Below are positions 1 through 5,708 of a DNA stretch of 35,478 bases, piece after piece. The position numbers and the translations under genes are program-made. Location: the NCBI GenBank assembly GCA_018336075.1, contig JAGXRB010000049.1, positions 1 through 35,478 on the forward strand. The letters run 5' to 3'. Every line of letters starts with the position of its first letter. The stretch's first letter is position 1. Origin of the DNA: Bacteroidota bacterium. GTDB taxonomy: Bacteria > Bacteroidota > Bacteroidia > Bacteroidales > F082. Below the pieces are notes generated by a model, which was not told the origin of the DNA, made no database searches, and saw only the letters and a program-made list of their open reading frames with translations.

Positions 1-1167
1 ATTCATACGGCTGTGAAAATTGCACCTGCCTACCGCCAACCGGTGATCCATGTGCGCGATGCATCAAAGGTGACATCTGTTATTGCTGAGCTGCTTTCAA
101 CAGCAGAAAAGCGAGATGCCTATATCGTACAAATGAAAGACCGCTATGAAAAACTGACAAAAAAATATCGTGACAGTCAAAGCGAAGACCGTTATCTGAA
201 TTTCGCTGAGGCCAAACGCAACCGCTTTAATGCCAACTTTGATGCTTCGAAAGTTTTTAAGCCAAAACAAACCGGAATTTTTGTGATAGAAGATCAACCG
301 TTGGAAGAATTGGTTCCTTTTATTGACTGGACATTTTTCTTTCATTCGTGGCGCCTCAGCGGAAAATATCCGCAGATTTTTGATGACCCGGTAAAAGGAG
401 AAGAAGCAAAGAAAATTTATGCCGATGCAAGACAGCTTTTGGATGAAATTGTTAAAAACAAATCCCTCAAAGCCAGTGGTGTTGCAGGGATCTTTCCGGC
501 AAAGTCAGAGCATGAAACCATCCTTGTGTATGAAGAAGATAACATGACTGAAAAATGCCGTTTTGAGTTTTTGCGCAACCAACAGGAAAAGAAAGCGGGC
601 ATTCCCAACCTTTCATTGACTGATTTTATCGCGCCCACCTCAGGTAAAACAGACGATTATCTCGGTGCATTTGTAGTAACAGCAGGGCATGGAGCTGAAA
701 CGCTTTCAAAAAAATATGAACAGCAAAATGATGACTATAACGCCATCATGGTAAAAGTTTTGGCTGACAGACTTGCAGAGGCTTTTGCAGAGTTTCTTCA
801 TCACAAGGTGCGTCGCGAATTATGGGGATATGATCCGGATGAACAACTTACATTGGAAGAAATGTTGTCTGAAGGATATCAGGGCATTCGTCCTGCTCCA
901 GGCTATCCCGCTTGTCCGGAACACTCAGAAAAAGAGATACTTTTTGAATTGCTCAGCGCAGAAAAACATACAGGCGTAAAGTTGACAGAAAACTTTGCAA
1001 TGACACCACCTGCCGCTGTGAGCGGATTCTACTTTGCCCATCCTGATGCCCAGTATTTCAACATTGGAAAAGTGGGAGCAGATCAGATCAACGACTACGC
1101 AAAAAGAAAAAAGATGAGCAATTCAGAAATTGAAAGGCTGTTAAATGCCAATCTAAATTACAGATAG
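1..1167 (+). CDS. metH: Methionine synthase (cobalamin-dependent), C-terminal fragment
   Basis: This is the 3' part of B12-dependent methionine synthase, which transfers the methyl group of 5-methyltetrahydrofolate to homocysteine. The reading frame is open from the first base (it begins I-H-T-A-V-K), so the start and the homocysteine, folate and most of the B12-binding modules lie outside the window; the GTG at 13 is an internal Val. What remains is the tail of the cobalamin-binding module (VIHVRDASK) and the reactivation domain that binds S-adenosylmethionine. The diagnostic AdoMet-binding motif RPAPGYPACPEHSEK is present about residue 292 after base 13, and the domain runs to a normal end (TAG). 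metF follows 57 bp downstream on the same strand, and its product makes the methyl donor used by this enzyme, so co-transcription is likely. Confidence 0.95.
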   Translation: MHTAVKIAPAYRQPVIHVRDASKVTSVIAELLSTAEKRDAYIVQMKDRYEKLTKKYRDSQSEDRYLNFAEAKRNRFNANFDASKVFKPKQTGIFVIEDQPLEELVPFIDWTFFFHSWRLSGKYPQIFDDPVKGEEAKKIYADARQLLDEIVKNKSLKASGVAGIFPAKSEHETILVYEEDNMTEKCRFEFLRNQQEKKAGIPNLSLTDFIAPTSGKTDDYLGAFVVTAGHGAETLSKKYEQQNDDYNAIMVKVLADRLAEAFAEFLHHKVRRELWGYDPDEQLTLEEMLSEGYQGIRPAPGYPACPEHSEKEILFELLSAEKHTGVKLTENFAMTPPAAVSGFYFAHPDAQYFNIGKVGADQINDYAKRKKMSNSEIERLLNANLNYR

Positions 1168-1224
1168 CCTCGTTAAAATTTTGTCAATATACTTAAAAAG
1201 AACAACTTAAAGCCTGAAAATAAA

Positions 1225-2190
1225 ATGCAAAATCTGCTTAAAGTAAACGAACATATAGCCTCTGCAAAAAAGACTTTGTTTTCATTCGAACTGCTTCCAC
1301 CACTGAAAGGACAAAATATTGAAAACATTCAAAACACAGTTGATCCTTTGATGGAACTCAATCCTGCTTTTGTAAATGTAACCTATCATCAGGAGGAATT
1401 TGTCTACAAAACACTTCCAAGCGGACTCATTGAAAAGAAAACCATCCGCAAAAGACCTGGAACAGTTGGTATAGCCGCCGCGATAATGTACCGCTATGGA
1501 GTGAATGTAGTTCCTCATATTATCTGCGGAGGCTTTACCCGCGAGGAGACAGAAAACGCATTAATAGACCTTCATTTTCTTGGCATCAAAAACCTGTTGG
1601 TCGTACGCGGAGACGCACAACCTTCGATGAAATATTTTCAGGCAGAACCGGGAGGACACAGTCATGCCCTTGATCTGGTGAAACAAATAGGCGACCTCAA
1701 CAAAGGTATTTATCTTGAAGAGGATCTTCTCAACTCGACCCCAACGGACTTCAGCATAGGTGTGGCGGGCTATCCGGAAAAACATATCGAGGCACCCAAT
1801 ATGGAAAGTGACTTGAAATACCTAAAAATGAAAATTGATGCAGGTGCAGAATTCATTGTAACACAAATGTTTTTCGACAACTCAAAATTCTTTGATTTTG
1901 TTGATCGTTGTCGCGCTGTTGGCATAACTGTTCCGATCATTCCGGGATTAAAACCAATTTCCTCTTTAGGGCAGTTGAATACATTGCCGCAGACATTTAA
2001 TATCGATCTGCCGGATGATCTCGTGAAGGAAGTGCAGAAATGTTCGAACAACCAACAAGTAAGAGAAGTGGGCGCTGAGTGGGCCATTGCCCAGAGCAAA
2101 GAACTTGTAAGCAGAAATAGTCCGGCCATTCACTTTTACACGATGGGAAGGGCTGATAACATTGTAAAAATTGCCAGAGCAGTTTTTTAG
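1225..2190 (+). CDS. metF: 5,10-methylenetetrahydrofolate reductase
   Basis: Flavin-dependent reduction of 5,10-methylene-THF to 5-methyl-THF, the methyl donor for MetH. The 321-aa product has the usual length of the bacterial single-domain enzyme and its TIM-barrel landmarks: FSFELLPP with Glu22 (equivalent by position to the catalytic Glu28 of the E. coli protein), VNVTYH, HIICGGFTREE, LLVVRGD with Asp130 (equivalent to Asp120, which contacts folate and flavin), GVAGYPEKHIEAPN and GAEFIVTQMFFDN. ATG at 1225 is the first start in frame and gives the normal N-terminus. It lies 57 bp after metH on the same strand with no terminator seen between them. No S-box or other methionine riboswitch is visible upstream. 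Confidence 0.96.
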   Translation: MQNLLKVNEHIASAKKTLFSFELLPPLKGQNIENIQNTVDPLMELNPAFVNVTYHQEEFVYKTLPSGLIEKKTIRKRPGTVGIAAAIMYRYGVNVVPHIICGGFTREETENALIDLHFLGIKNLLVVRGDAQPSMKYFQAEPGGHSHALDLVKQIGDLNKGIYLEEDLLNSTPTDFSIGVAGYPEKHIEAPNMESDLKYLKMKIDAGAEFIVTQMFFDNSKFFDFVDRCRAVGITVPIIPGLKPISSLGQLNTLPQTFNIDLPDDLVKEVQKCSNNQQVREVGAEWAIAQSKELVSRNSPAIHFYTMGRADNIVKIARAVF

Positions 2191-2315
2191 GGATTGTAGA
2201 AAAGCTTCCTTTTCAAAGATTTGAAATATTGTTTCCAACAAACAATTTCTGCACAGCCATTTTTAACATCTGATCTATTTTTGGTACATTGGTTTTTTAA
2301 TGCAATCCCTTTGTT
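2191..2315. other. Intergenic stretch between metF and the tRNA repeat array
   Basis: AT-rich sequence with no coding potential that I trust and no clear hairpin terminator for metF. Together with the array that follows (2316-2659) it makes about 470 bp without a protein gene. Confidence 0.6.
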
Positions 2316-2336
2316 CTTTCGGCAGAGTCTTTGCTC
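2316..2336 (-). pseudogene. Truncated tRNA-derived remnant (copy C)
   Basis: The most degraded unit of the array. It begins inside the right arm of the palindrome seen in copies A and B (CTTTCGGCA) and continues with a divergent version of the tRNA D-arm/anticodon-stem segment (GAGTCTTTGCTC against GAGTCAGTTGCTC in the real tRNA). It is followed, as in the other units, by a TTTTCACTCTATGTC-like link and a terminator hairpin. Confidence 0.6.
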
Positions 2337-2353
2337 AATTTTCACTCTATGTC

Positions 2354-2389
2354 AAAAAAAAAAGACTGCTAAAAAACAGTCTTTTTTTT
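2354..2389. terminator. Third copy of the tRNA terminator hairpin
   Basis: GACTG (2364-2368) pairs with CAGTC (2377-2381) around an 8-nt loop, flanked by A10 on the left and T8 on the right, so it can terminate in either direction. It is 133 bp from the equivalent hairpin at 2491-2520 and shares its flanks. Confidence 0.75.
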
Positions 2390-2403
2390 GTAGTGGGCCC
2401 ACC

Positions 2404-2421
2404 TTCCGAAAGCTTTCGGAA
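2404..2421. repeat. 18-bp perfect palindrome in the T-arm of copy B
   Basis: TTCCGAAAGCTTTCGGAA is its own reverse complement. It stands where the intact tRNA has AGGACT. The core CCGAAAGCTTTCGG recurs at 2440-2457 and 2572-2589 and, with a changed centre, at 2536-2553. I did not see this core elsewhere in the window. Confidence 0.85.
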
Positions 2422-2439
2422 TGAACCTGGGACCTACTG

Positions 2440-2457
2440 TGCCGAAAGCTTTCGGCA
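2440..2457. repeat. 18-bp perfect palindrome replacing the anticodon of copy B
   Basis: TGCCGAAAGCTTTCGGCA is a perfect palindrome sharing a 14-bp core with the T-arm palindrome. It stands where the intact tRNA has ATTAT (plus strand), which includes the anticodon. Confidence 0.85.
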
Positions 2458-2490
2458 GAGTCAGTTGCTCGTTTTTCTCTTTAAGTCAAA

Positions 2491-2520
2491 AAAAAAGACT
2501 GCTATAATACAGTCTTTTTT
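2491..2520. terminator. Second copy of the tRNA terminator hairpin
   Basis: GACTG (2497-2501) pairs with CAGTC (2510-2514) across the loop CTATAATA, with at least six A on the left and six T on the right extending the stem or serving as U-tract. It separates degenerate copies A and B. Confidence 0.75.
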
Positions 2521-2535
2521 GTGTTGTGACCCACC

Positions 2536-2553
2536 TTCCGAAAACTTTCGGAA
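2536..2553. repeat. 18-bp imperfect palindrome in the T-arm of copy A
   Basis: TTCCGAAAACTTTCGGAA: 8-bp arms TTCCGAAA/TTTCGGAA around AC. It differs by one base from the perfect palindrome at 2404-2421, so the centre appears to have mutated after duplication. Confidence 0.8.
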
Positions 2554-2571
2554 TGAACCTGGGACCTACTG

Positions 2572-2589
2572 TGCCGAAAGCTTTCGGCA
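2572..2589. repeat. 18-bp perfect palindrome replacing the anticodon of copy A
   Basis: TGCCGAAAGCTTTCGGCA, identical to the copy at 2440-2457 and 132 bp away from it. Confidence 0.85.
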
Positions 2590-2623
2590 GAGTCAGTTGC
2601 TCGTTTTTCACTCTATGTCAAAA

Positions 2624-2653
2624 AAAAAAGACTGCTTAAAAACAGTCTTTTTT
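2624..2653 (-). terminator. Terminator of the functional tRNA
   Basis: On the minus strand, 6 bp after the tRNA 3' end, GACTG/CAGTC form a stem (2643-2647 with 2630-2634) extended by A:T pairs and followed by a run of ten T. This is a normal intrinsic terminator for the tRNA and the founder type of the two hairpins at 2491-2520 and 2354-2389. Confidence 0.85.
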
Positions 2654-2659
2654 GTGTTG

Positions 2660-2733
2660 TGGGCCCACCAGGACTTGAACCTGGGACCTACTGATTATGA
2701 GTCAGTTGCTCTAACCAACTGAGCTATAGGCCC
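2660..2733 (-). tRNA. tRNA with CAT anticodon (Met elongator type, or Ile2)
   Basis: The minus strand folds into a complete cloverleaf. The acceptor stem is GGGCCTA/TGGGCCC with discriminator A, a D-arm with GCTC...GAGC follows, the anticodon loop is CTCATAA (anticodon CAT) on a stem that includes CTGA/TCAG, and the T-arm is CCAGG-TTCAAGT-CCTGG. CCA is not encoded; the genome continues with CAAC. The G1-C72 pair argues against initiator tRNA. CAT can be elongator Met or, after lysidine modification, Ile2 reading AUA; the sequence alone does not settle this. It is followed by its own terminator and then by the degenerate tandem copies. Confidence 0.95.
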
Positions 2734-2787
2734 GCTATTAGGAATTTTTAACAAGAAAAAACGTAAAACTCTTTTGTTTTACAGCGG

Positions 2788-2819
2788 CAAAGTTACAACT
2801 TTGTATCGTTATTAAACAA
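2788..2819. promoter_or_regulatory. Divergent promoter region between the tRNA and the HAD gene
   Basis: The minus strand carries TAACTTTG (2795-2788), a match to the Bacteroidota -7 consensus TAnnTTTG, with a TTG (2819-2817) 21 bp upstream as -33 element; this would start tRNA transcription near 2780. The same DNA reads CAAAGTTACAACTTTG on the plus strand, an inverted repeat with 7-bp arms, so a weaker -7 (CAACTTTG) faces the HAD gene and has a TTG at 2774-2776, 19 bp upstream. Consensus matching only; no start site data. Confidence 0.5.
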
Positions 2820-2837
2820 GCAAAAAAATCATTTCGC

Positions 2838-3494
2838 ATGAAAACAAGTACAAATATTCGCAACATCATCTTTGACTTCGGCGGAGTCATACTCGATATA
2901 GATCCTCAACAAACTATAAATACACTTAAAAATCAAGGAGTTAAAAACGTTGAAGTTTTTAGCACGCCTGAATTTCAAGAGCAGGTGATGAATAAATTTG
3001 AACGCGGTATTCTCACTCCCGAGCTATTTCGTGAAAAGGTAAGGTTCTTTCTTGATTCAAAAATGTCAGATCAGCATATTGATGATGCATGGAATGCCCT
3101 TTTGCTTGATATTCCGAAAGAGCGTATCGCTGTGCTTGAGCAGGTTAAGCAAAATTATTACACTTTCCTTTTGAGTAATTCAAACGAGATTCATTATGAT
3201 GTTTATGTGAGAGATCTCCAGCTTCGTTTCGGATACCGTGAGTTTGATCAGTTATTTCACAAAGCTTATTTCTCTTTCGATTTGCACCTCAGCAAGCCCA
3301 ACCCCGAGATATTTGAGTTTGTTATGAACCAGCACAAAATGATTGCAGAAGAGACTTTGTTTATCGATGATACGCTCGAACACATCGAGGCTGCGCAAAA
3401 ACTTGGAATGCGCTGCTATCAGCTGTTAAAGCCCGAAAGAGTACGCGATCTGTTTACAGACGGCATTCTAAAGGAAGATCTGAAGCTTCTTTAA
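2838..3494 (+). CDS. HAD-superfamily hydrolase, YihX-like sugar phosphatase group
   Basis: A 218-aa haloacid-dehalogenase-type phosphatase with all four motifs: I, IIFDFGGVI with nucleophile Asp13; II, LLSNSN; III, the Lys of LSKPNPEIFE; IV, LFIDDTLEHIEAA. The acid/base Asp two residues after the nucleophile is Gly15 (DxG), as in the E. coli YihX group, whose characterised member hydrolyses alpha-D-glucose 1-phosphate. A helical cap lies between motifs I and II (about residues 20-110). The substrate here is inference. ATG at 2838 gives the correct N-terminus just ahead of motif I. The 3' end overlaps the convergent dusB gene by 41 bp. Confidence 0.88.
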   Translation: MKTSTNIRNIIFDFGGVILDIDPQQTINTLKNQGVKNVEVFSTPEFQEQVMNKFERGILTPELFREKVRFFLDSKMSDQHIDDAWNALLLDIPKERIAVLEQVKQNYYTFLLSNSNEIHYDVYVRDLQLRFGYREFDQLFHKAYFSFDLHLSKPNPEIFEFVMNQHKMIAEETLFIDDTLEHIEAAQKLGMRCYQLLKPERVRDLFTDGILKEDLKLL

Positions 3495-4503
3495 TCTGTT
3501 CATCGTGCTGCTTGATCGGCATTACGCCATCATATATCTCAGCAATTTCATCCAGGATTTTAAGTAATTCCAGGTATTGGTCTGTCTGCATGATACGGAT
3601 ACGGAATGGTTTAAAATTTGGAAAAGCCTTGAAATAGTCTCCCCAGTGTTTACGCATTTCCATCATGGCCTGCCGCTCTCCCTTCCATTCGACTGATTTG
3701 CCTAAATGAATTTTGCTTATGCGGATACGCTCGTGGATATCGGGTAATTCGGGCAAGGTTCCTTTTTCGAGATACTGTTTCACTTCTCTGAACACCCAGG
3801 GGTTTCCATAGCTTCCGCGGGCAATCATTAAACCATCTACGCCATAATTATCGCGAAAATACTTTGCTGAAGGTCCGTCGATAACATCTCCGTTGCCAAA
3901 TACAGGTATTGTCATGCGTTGGTTTTGTTTCACTTTGCCAATGAGTGTCCAGTCTGCCGGAACACTTGACCTTGTTGTACGCAATCTTCCATGGATTGTC
4001 AGCGCCTGAATACCAACATCCTGCAGGCGTTCAGCAATTTCTACGATGTCTTTTCTATCCTCGTCATATCCAAGGCGTGTTTTTACTGTCACAGGCAGCT
4101 TCACAGCTTTTACAACGGCTTCAGTCATAGCCACCATTTTAGGGATATCGTTCATGATGCCCGAACCGGCGCCTTTGGATGCAACTTTTTTTACCGGACA
4201 ACCATAATTGATGTCTATGATATCAGGGTTTGCCCTTTCGGCATATTCTGCAGCTTTGATCATAGAATCAATGTCGTGGCCGAAAATCTGAATGCCAATT
4301 GGTCGTTCGAATTCACTAAAGTCCAATTTCTTTACGCTTTTTGCGGCATCGCGGATAAGGCCTTCGGAGGAAATGAACTCGGTATACATAATGTCGGCGC
4401 CAAACATTTTGCATACATAACGAAAGGGCGGATCGCTTACATCTTCCATTGGTGCCAGCAGAATCGGAAAATCACCTATATTAATATTGCCAATCTTGAT
4501 CAC
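3454..4503 (-). CDS. dusB: tRNA-dihydrouridine synthase
   Basis: FMN-dependent reduction of uridine to dihydrouridine in the tRNA D-loop. The 349-aa product has the Dus TIM-barrel signature: APMEDVSDPPFR near residue 18, DINYGCPVKKVASKGAGS with the catalytic Cys102, VTVKTRLGYDE, the IHGRLR phosphate-site motif, PVFGNGDV and GVDGLMIARGSYGNPWVF. The start is GTG (4503-4501): the codon immediately before it is TAA, so no longer form is possible, and the next ATG (Met19) would remove the first beta strand. The last 41 bp overlap the convergent HAD gene, so each gene's 3' end is antisense to the other. DusB is the likely family because of overall length and motifs; DusA or DusC is less likely. Confidence 0.94.
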   Translation of the reverse strand: MIKIGNINIGDFPILLAPMEDVSDPPFRYVCKMFGADIMYTEFISSEGLIRDAAKSVKKLDFSEFERPIGIQIFGHDIDSMIKAAEYAERANPDIIDINYGCPVKKVASKGAGSGIMNDIPKMVAMTEAVVKAVKLPVTVKTRLGYDEDRKDIVEIAERLQDVGIQALTIHGRLRTTRSSVPADWTLIGKVKQNQRMTIPVFGNGDVIDGPSAKYFRDNYGVDGLMIARGSYGNPWVFREVKQYLEKGTLPELPDIHERIRISKIHLGKSVEWKGERQAMMEMRKHWGDYFKAFPNFKPFRIRIMQTDQYLELLKILDEIAEIYDGVMPIKQHDEQIKEASDLPLECRL

Positions 4504-4573
4504 TTAAACAGTATTTATTTGCATTTAATTCTATATCTCATCAATGTCTGAAATAATCAATCCAAACAGGCGG

Positions 4574-4590
4574 CAAAAATACTATTTTTG
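4574..4590. promoter_or_regulatory. Back-to-back -7 elements between dusB and the CPBP protease
   Basis: CAAAAATACTATTTTTG is an inverted repeat with 8-bp arms around one base. Each arm reads TATTTTTG on its own strand, which fits the Bacteroidota -7 consensus TAnnTTTG. The plus copy (4583-4590) lies 28 bp before the ATG at 4618, the minus copy (4581-4574) 71 bp before the dusB GTG. No convincing TTG -33 element is visible on either side, so confidence is moderate. Confidence 0.45.
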
Positions 4591-4617
4591 CCTTTAAACA
4601 GATTATCAGACAGAAAT

Positions 4618-5568
4618 ATGATTCCCCGGCCACTTTTCAAAGACACTTCCAGTGGATTTCAACTATTCACTTTTCTTTTCCTGATGCTTTTTGGCATCCT
4701 GCTTGGAACCCTTGGAGGTTTGGTAATACTGAAGCTATTTTTGGGCATTGGAGTAGCTGAAGCTGGCAGTTTACTCAAAGAGGCCATTGATTTGAATCCT
4801 GCAAGAATACTGCAAATAACCAGTCAGTTTGGTTTATTCATTCTTCCGCCGCTTGCTTTCAGTTGGTTGTTTATGGAAAAGCCACTTTTTTCTTTAGGTT
4901 TTTCTAAAATTGCAAATAGAAAAATACTTCTTGCGGGTTTGATGCTGATGTTTGCAGGGCTGCCTTTCATTCATTTTCTTGCAGAAATGAATGAGTCGAT
5001 ACAATTACCTGCTTCCTTGTCCAACCTTGAGGCATGGATGAAAGACAAAGAAGAGGAGGCAAAACGGCTTACAGACATCTTCTTAGGCGTTTCCAGTATT
5101 TCCGGACTGATGATCAATTTGTTGATGATTGCTGTAATTCCGGCTTTAGGAGAGGAGCTTGTTTTCAGATCGGTTCTTCAGCCTGTTTTAGGAAAACTTT
5201 TCAGGAATATCCATTTTGGAATTGTGATCTCTGCGCTTGTTTTCAGCCTTATGCATTTCCAGTTTTATGGCCTGATACCACGTTTTGTACTTGGACTTTT
5301 TATGGGTTACTTTTACTATTGGTCTGGTTCAATCTGGGTACCCATTTTGATGCATTTTCTTAACAATGGTGCTGCTGTGATTGTTTACTACCTGTTTTTT
5401 ACCGGCCAATCGAATGTGCCACTTGAAGAATTTGGGGCTATGGAAAACATCCCGCTGCTTATATTAAGTATTGTTGCAAGCGCAGCACTGCTCTATGCCG
5501 GATTCAGATGGAAAACAGGTTCGGGAAAAGACATGCTGAACAAGCCTGTGCCTGAAGATCGTATCTGA
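4618..5568 (+). CDS. CPBP (CAAX/Abi) family intramembrane metalloprotease
   Basis: A 316-aa multi-span inner-membrane protein of the CPBP family, related to CAAX prenyl protease Rce1. The family's catalytic motifs are all present inside membrane segments: EELVFR (Glu179, Glu180, Arg184), the H of LVFSLMHFQFYG (His213) and the HFLNN motif (His246, Asn249/250). About eight hydrophobic segments can be seen. The bacterial members' substrates are mostly unknown; some act in immunity, peptide processing or anchoring. I start at ATG 4618 because the upstream in-frame TTG (4588) falls inside the predicted -7 promoter element and would add residues with no family counterpart. A bidirectional terminator follows. 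Confidence 0.9.
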   Translation: MIPRPLFKDTSSGFQLFTFLFLMLFGILLGTLGGLVILKLFLGIGVAEAGSLLKEAIDLNPARILQITSQFGLFILPPLAFSWLFMEKPLFSLGFSKIANRKILLAGLMLMFAGLPFIHFLAEMNESIQLPASLSNLEAWMKDKEEEAKRLTDIFLGVSSISGLMINLLMIAVIPALGEELVFRSVLQPVLGKLFRNIHFGIVISALVFSLMHFQFYGLIPRFVLGLFMGYFYYWSGSIWVPILMHFLNNGAAVIVYYLFFTGQSNVPLEEFGAMENIPLLILSIVASAALLYAGFRWKTGSGKDMLNKPVPEDRI

Positions 5569-5652
5569 TCGAAATATTTTCTTGTAATCTTCTGAATTGG
5601 GATAAGTATCACTTTCATAAATCATAAAGGGGTCATAAATGATTACCGTGAT

Positions 5653-5687
5653 AAAAAAAACCGCAGTGATTTGCTCACTGCGGTTTT
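5653..5687. terminator. Bidirectional terminator between CPBP protease and subtilase genes
   Basis: CCGCAGTGA (5661-5669) pairs perfectly with TCACTGCGG (5675-5683) over a 5-nt loop, with A8 on the left and T4 on the right. It sits between two convergent genes and serves both. Confidence 0.9.
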
Positions 5688-5708
5688 AATATTCTATTGT
5701 TTTAGTGC

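Larger units (their letters stand above)
2394..2470 (-). pseudogene. Degenerate tRNA copy B, two segments replaced by palindromes
   Basis: On the minus strand this copy keeps the D-arm 3' half and anticodon-stem 5' side, the 3' side of the anticodon stem with the variable region and T-stem, and the acceptor 3' strand, all identical to the functional tRNA at 2660-2733. The anticodon-loop bases (ATTAT on the plus strand of the real gene) are replaced by an 18-bp palindrome at 2440-2457. Six T-arm bases (AGGACT) are replaced by a second 18-bp palindrome at 2404-2421. The 5' acceptor strand and most of the D-arm are missing. It cannot make a normal tRNA; whether it is transcribed as something else is unknown. 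Confidence 0.8.
2527..2602 (-). pseudogene. Degenerate tRNA copy A, two segments replaced by palindromes
   Basis: Same architecture as copy B, one 132-133-bp period closer to the functional tRNA. The palindromes sit at identical points (2536-2553 in the T-arm, 2572-2589 at the anticodon). Differences from copy B are small: one base is lost in the acceptor strand (GACCCACC against GGGCCCACC), and the T-arm palindrome has an imperfect centre (AAAACTTT). Shared breakpoints mean the palindromes were in place before the A/B duplication. Confidence 0.8.

Noticed and set aside
2394-2602. Degenerate tRNA copies as attL/attR scars of an integrative element
   Set aside because: Not excluded, but no integrase or cargo is present, the copies extend past the tRNA 3' end to include the terminator, and palindromes replace internal tRNA parts; kept only as an alternative in the main finding.
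2316-2659. Possible CRISPR array because of regular 132-133-bp spacing
   Set aside because: Units are too long, there are no short direct repeats with unique spacers, the repeated sequence is tRNA plus terminator, and no cas gene is nearby.
2300-2722. Plus-strand 140-codon open frame through the tRNA array
   Set aside because: It is the antisense translation of tRNA-derived repeats and ends in the peptide DLNLGPTDYESVALTN, which is the tRNA gene itself read in frame. Its repeated segments follow the DNA repeats, not a protein family.
3991-4551. 186-codon plus-strand frame opposite dusB
   Set aside because: Antisense to a well-supported gene, no family features, composition of a shadow frame.
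4588-4617. Upstream TTG start for the CPBP protease
   Set aside because: The TTG lies inside a -7 promoter match and the ten extra residues have no family support; ATG 4618 fits better.
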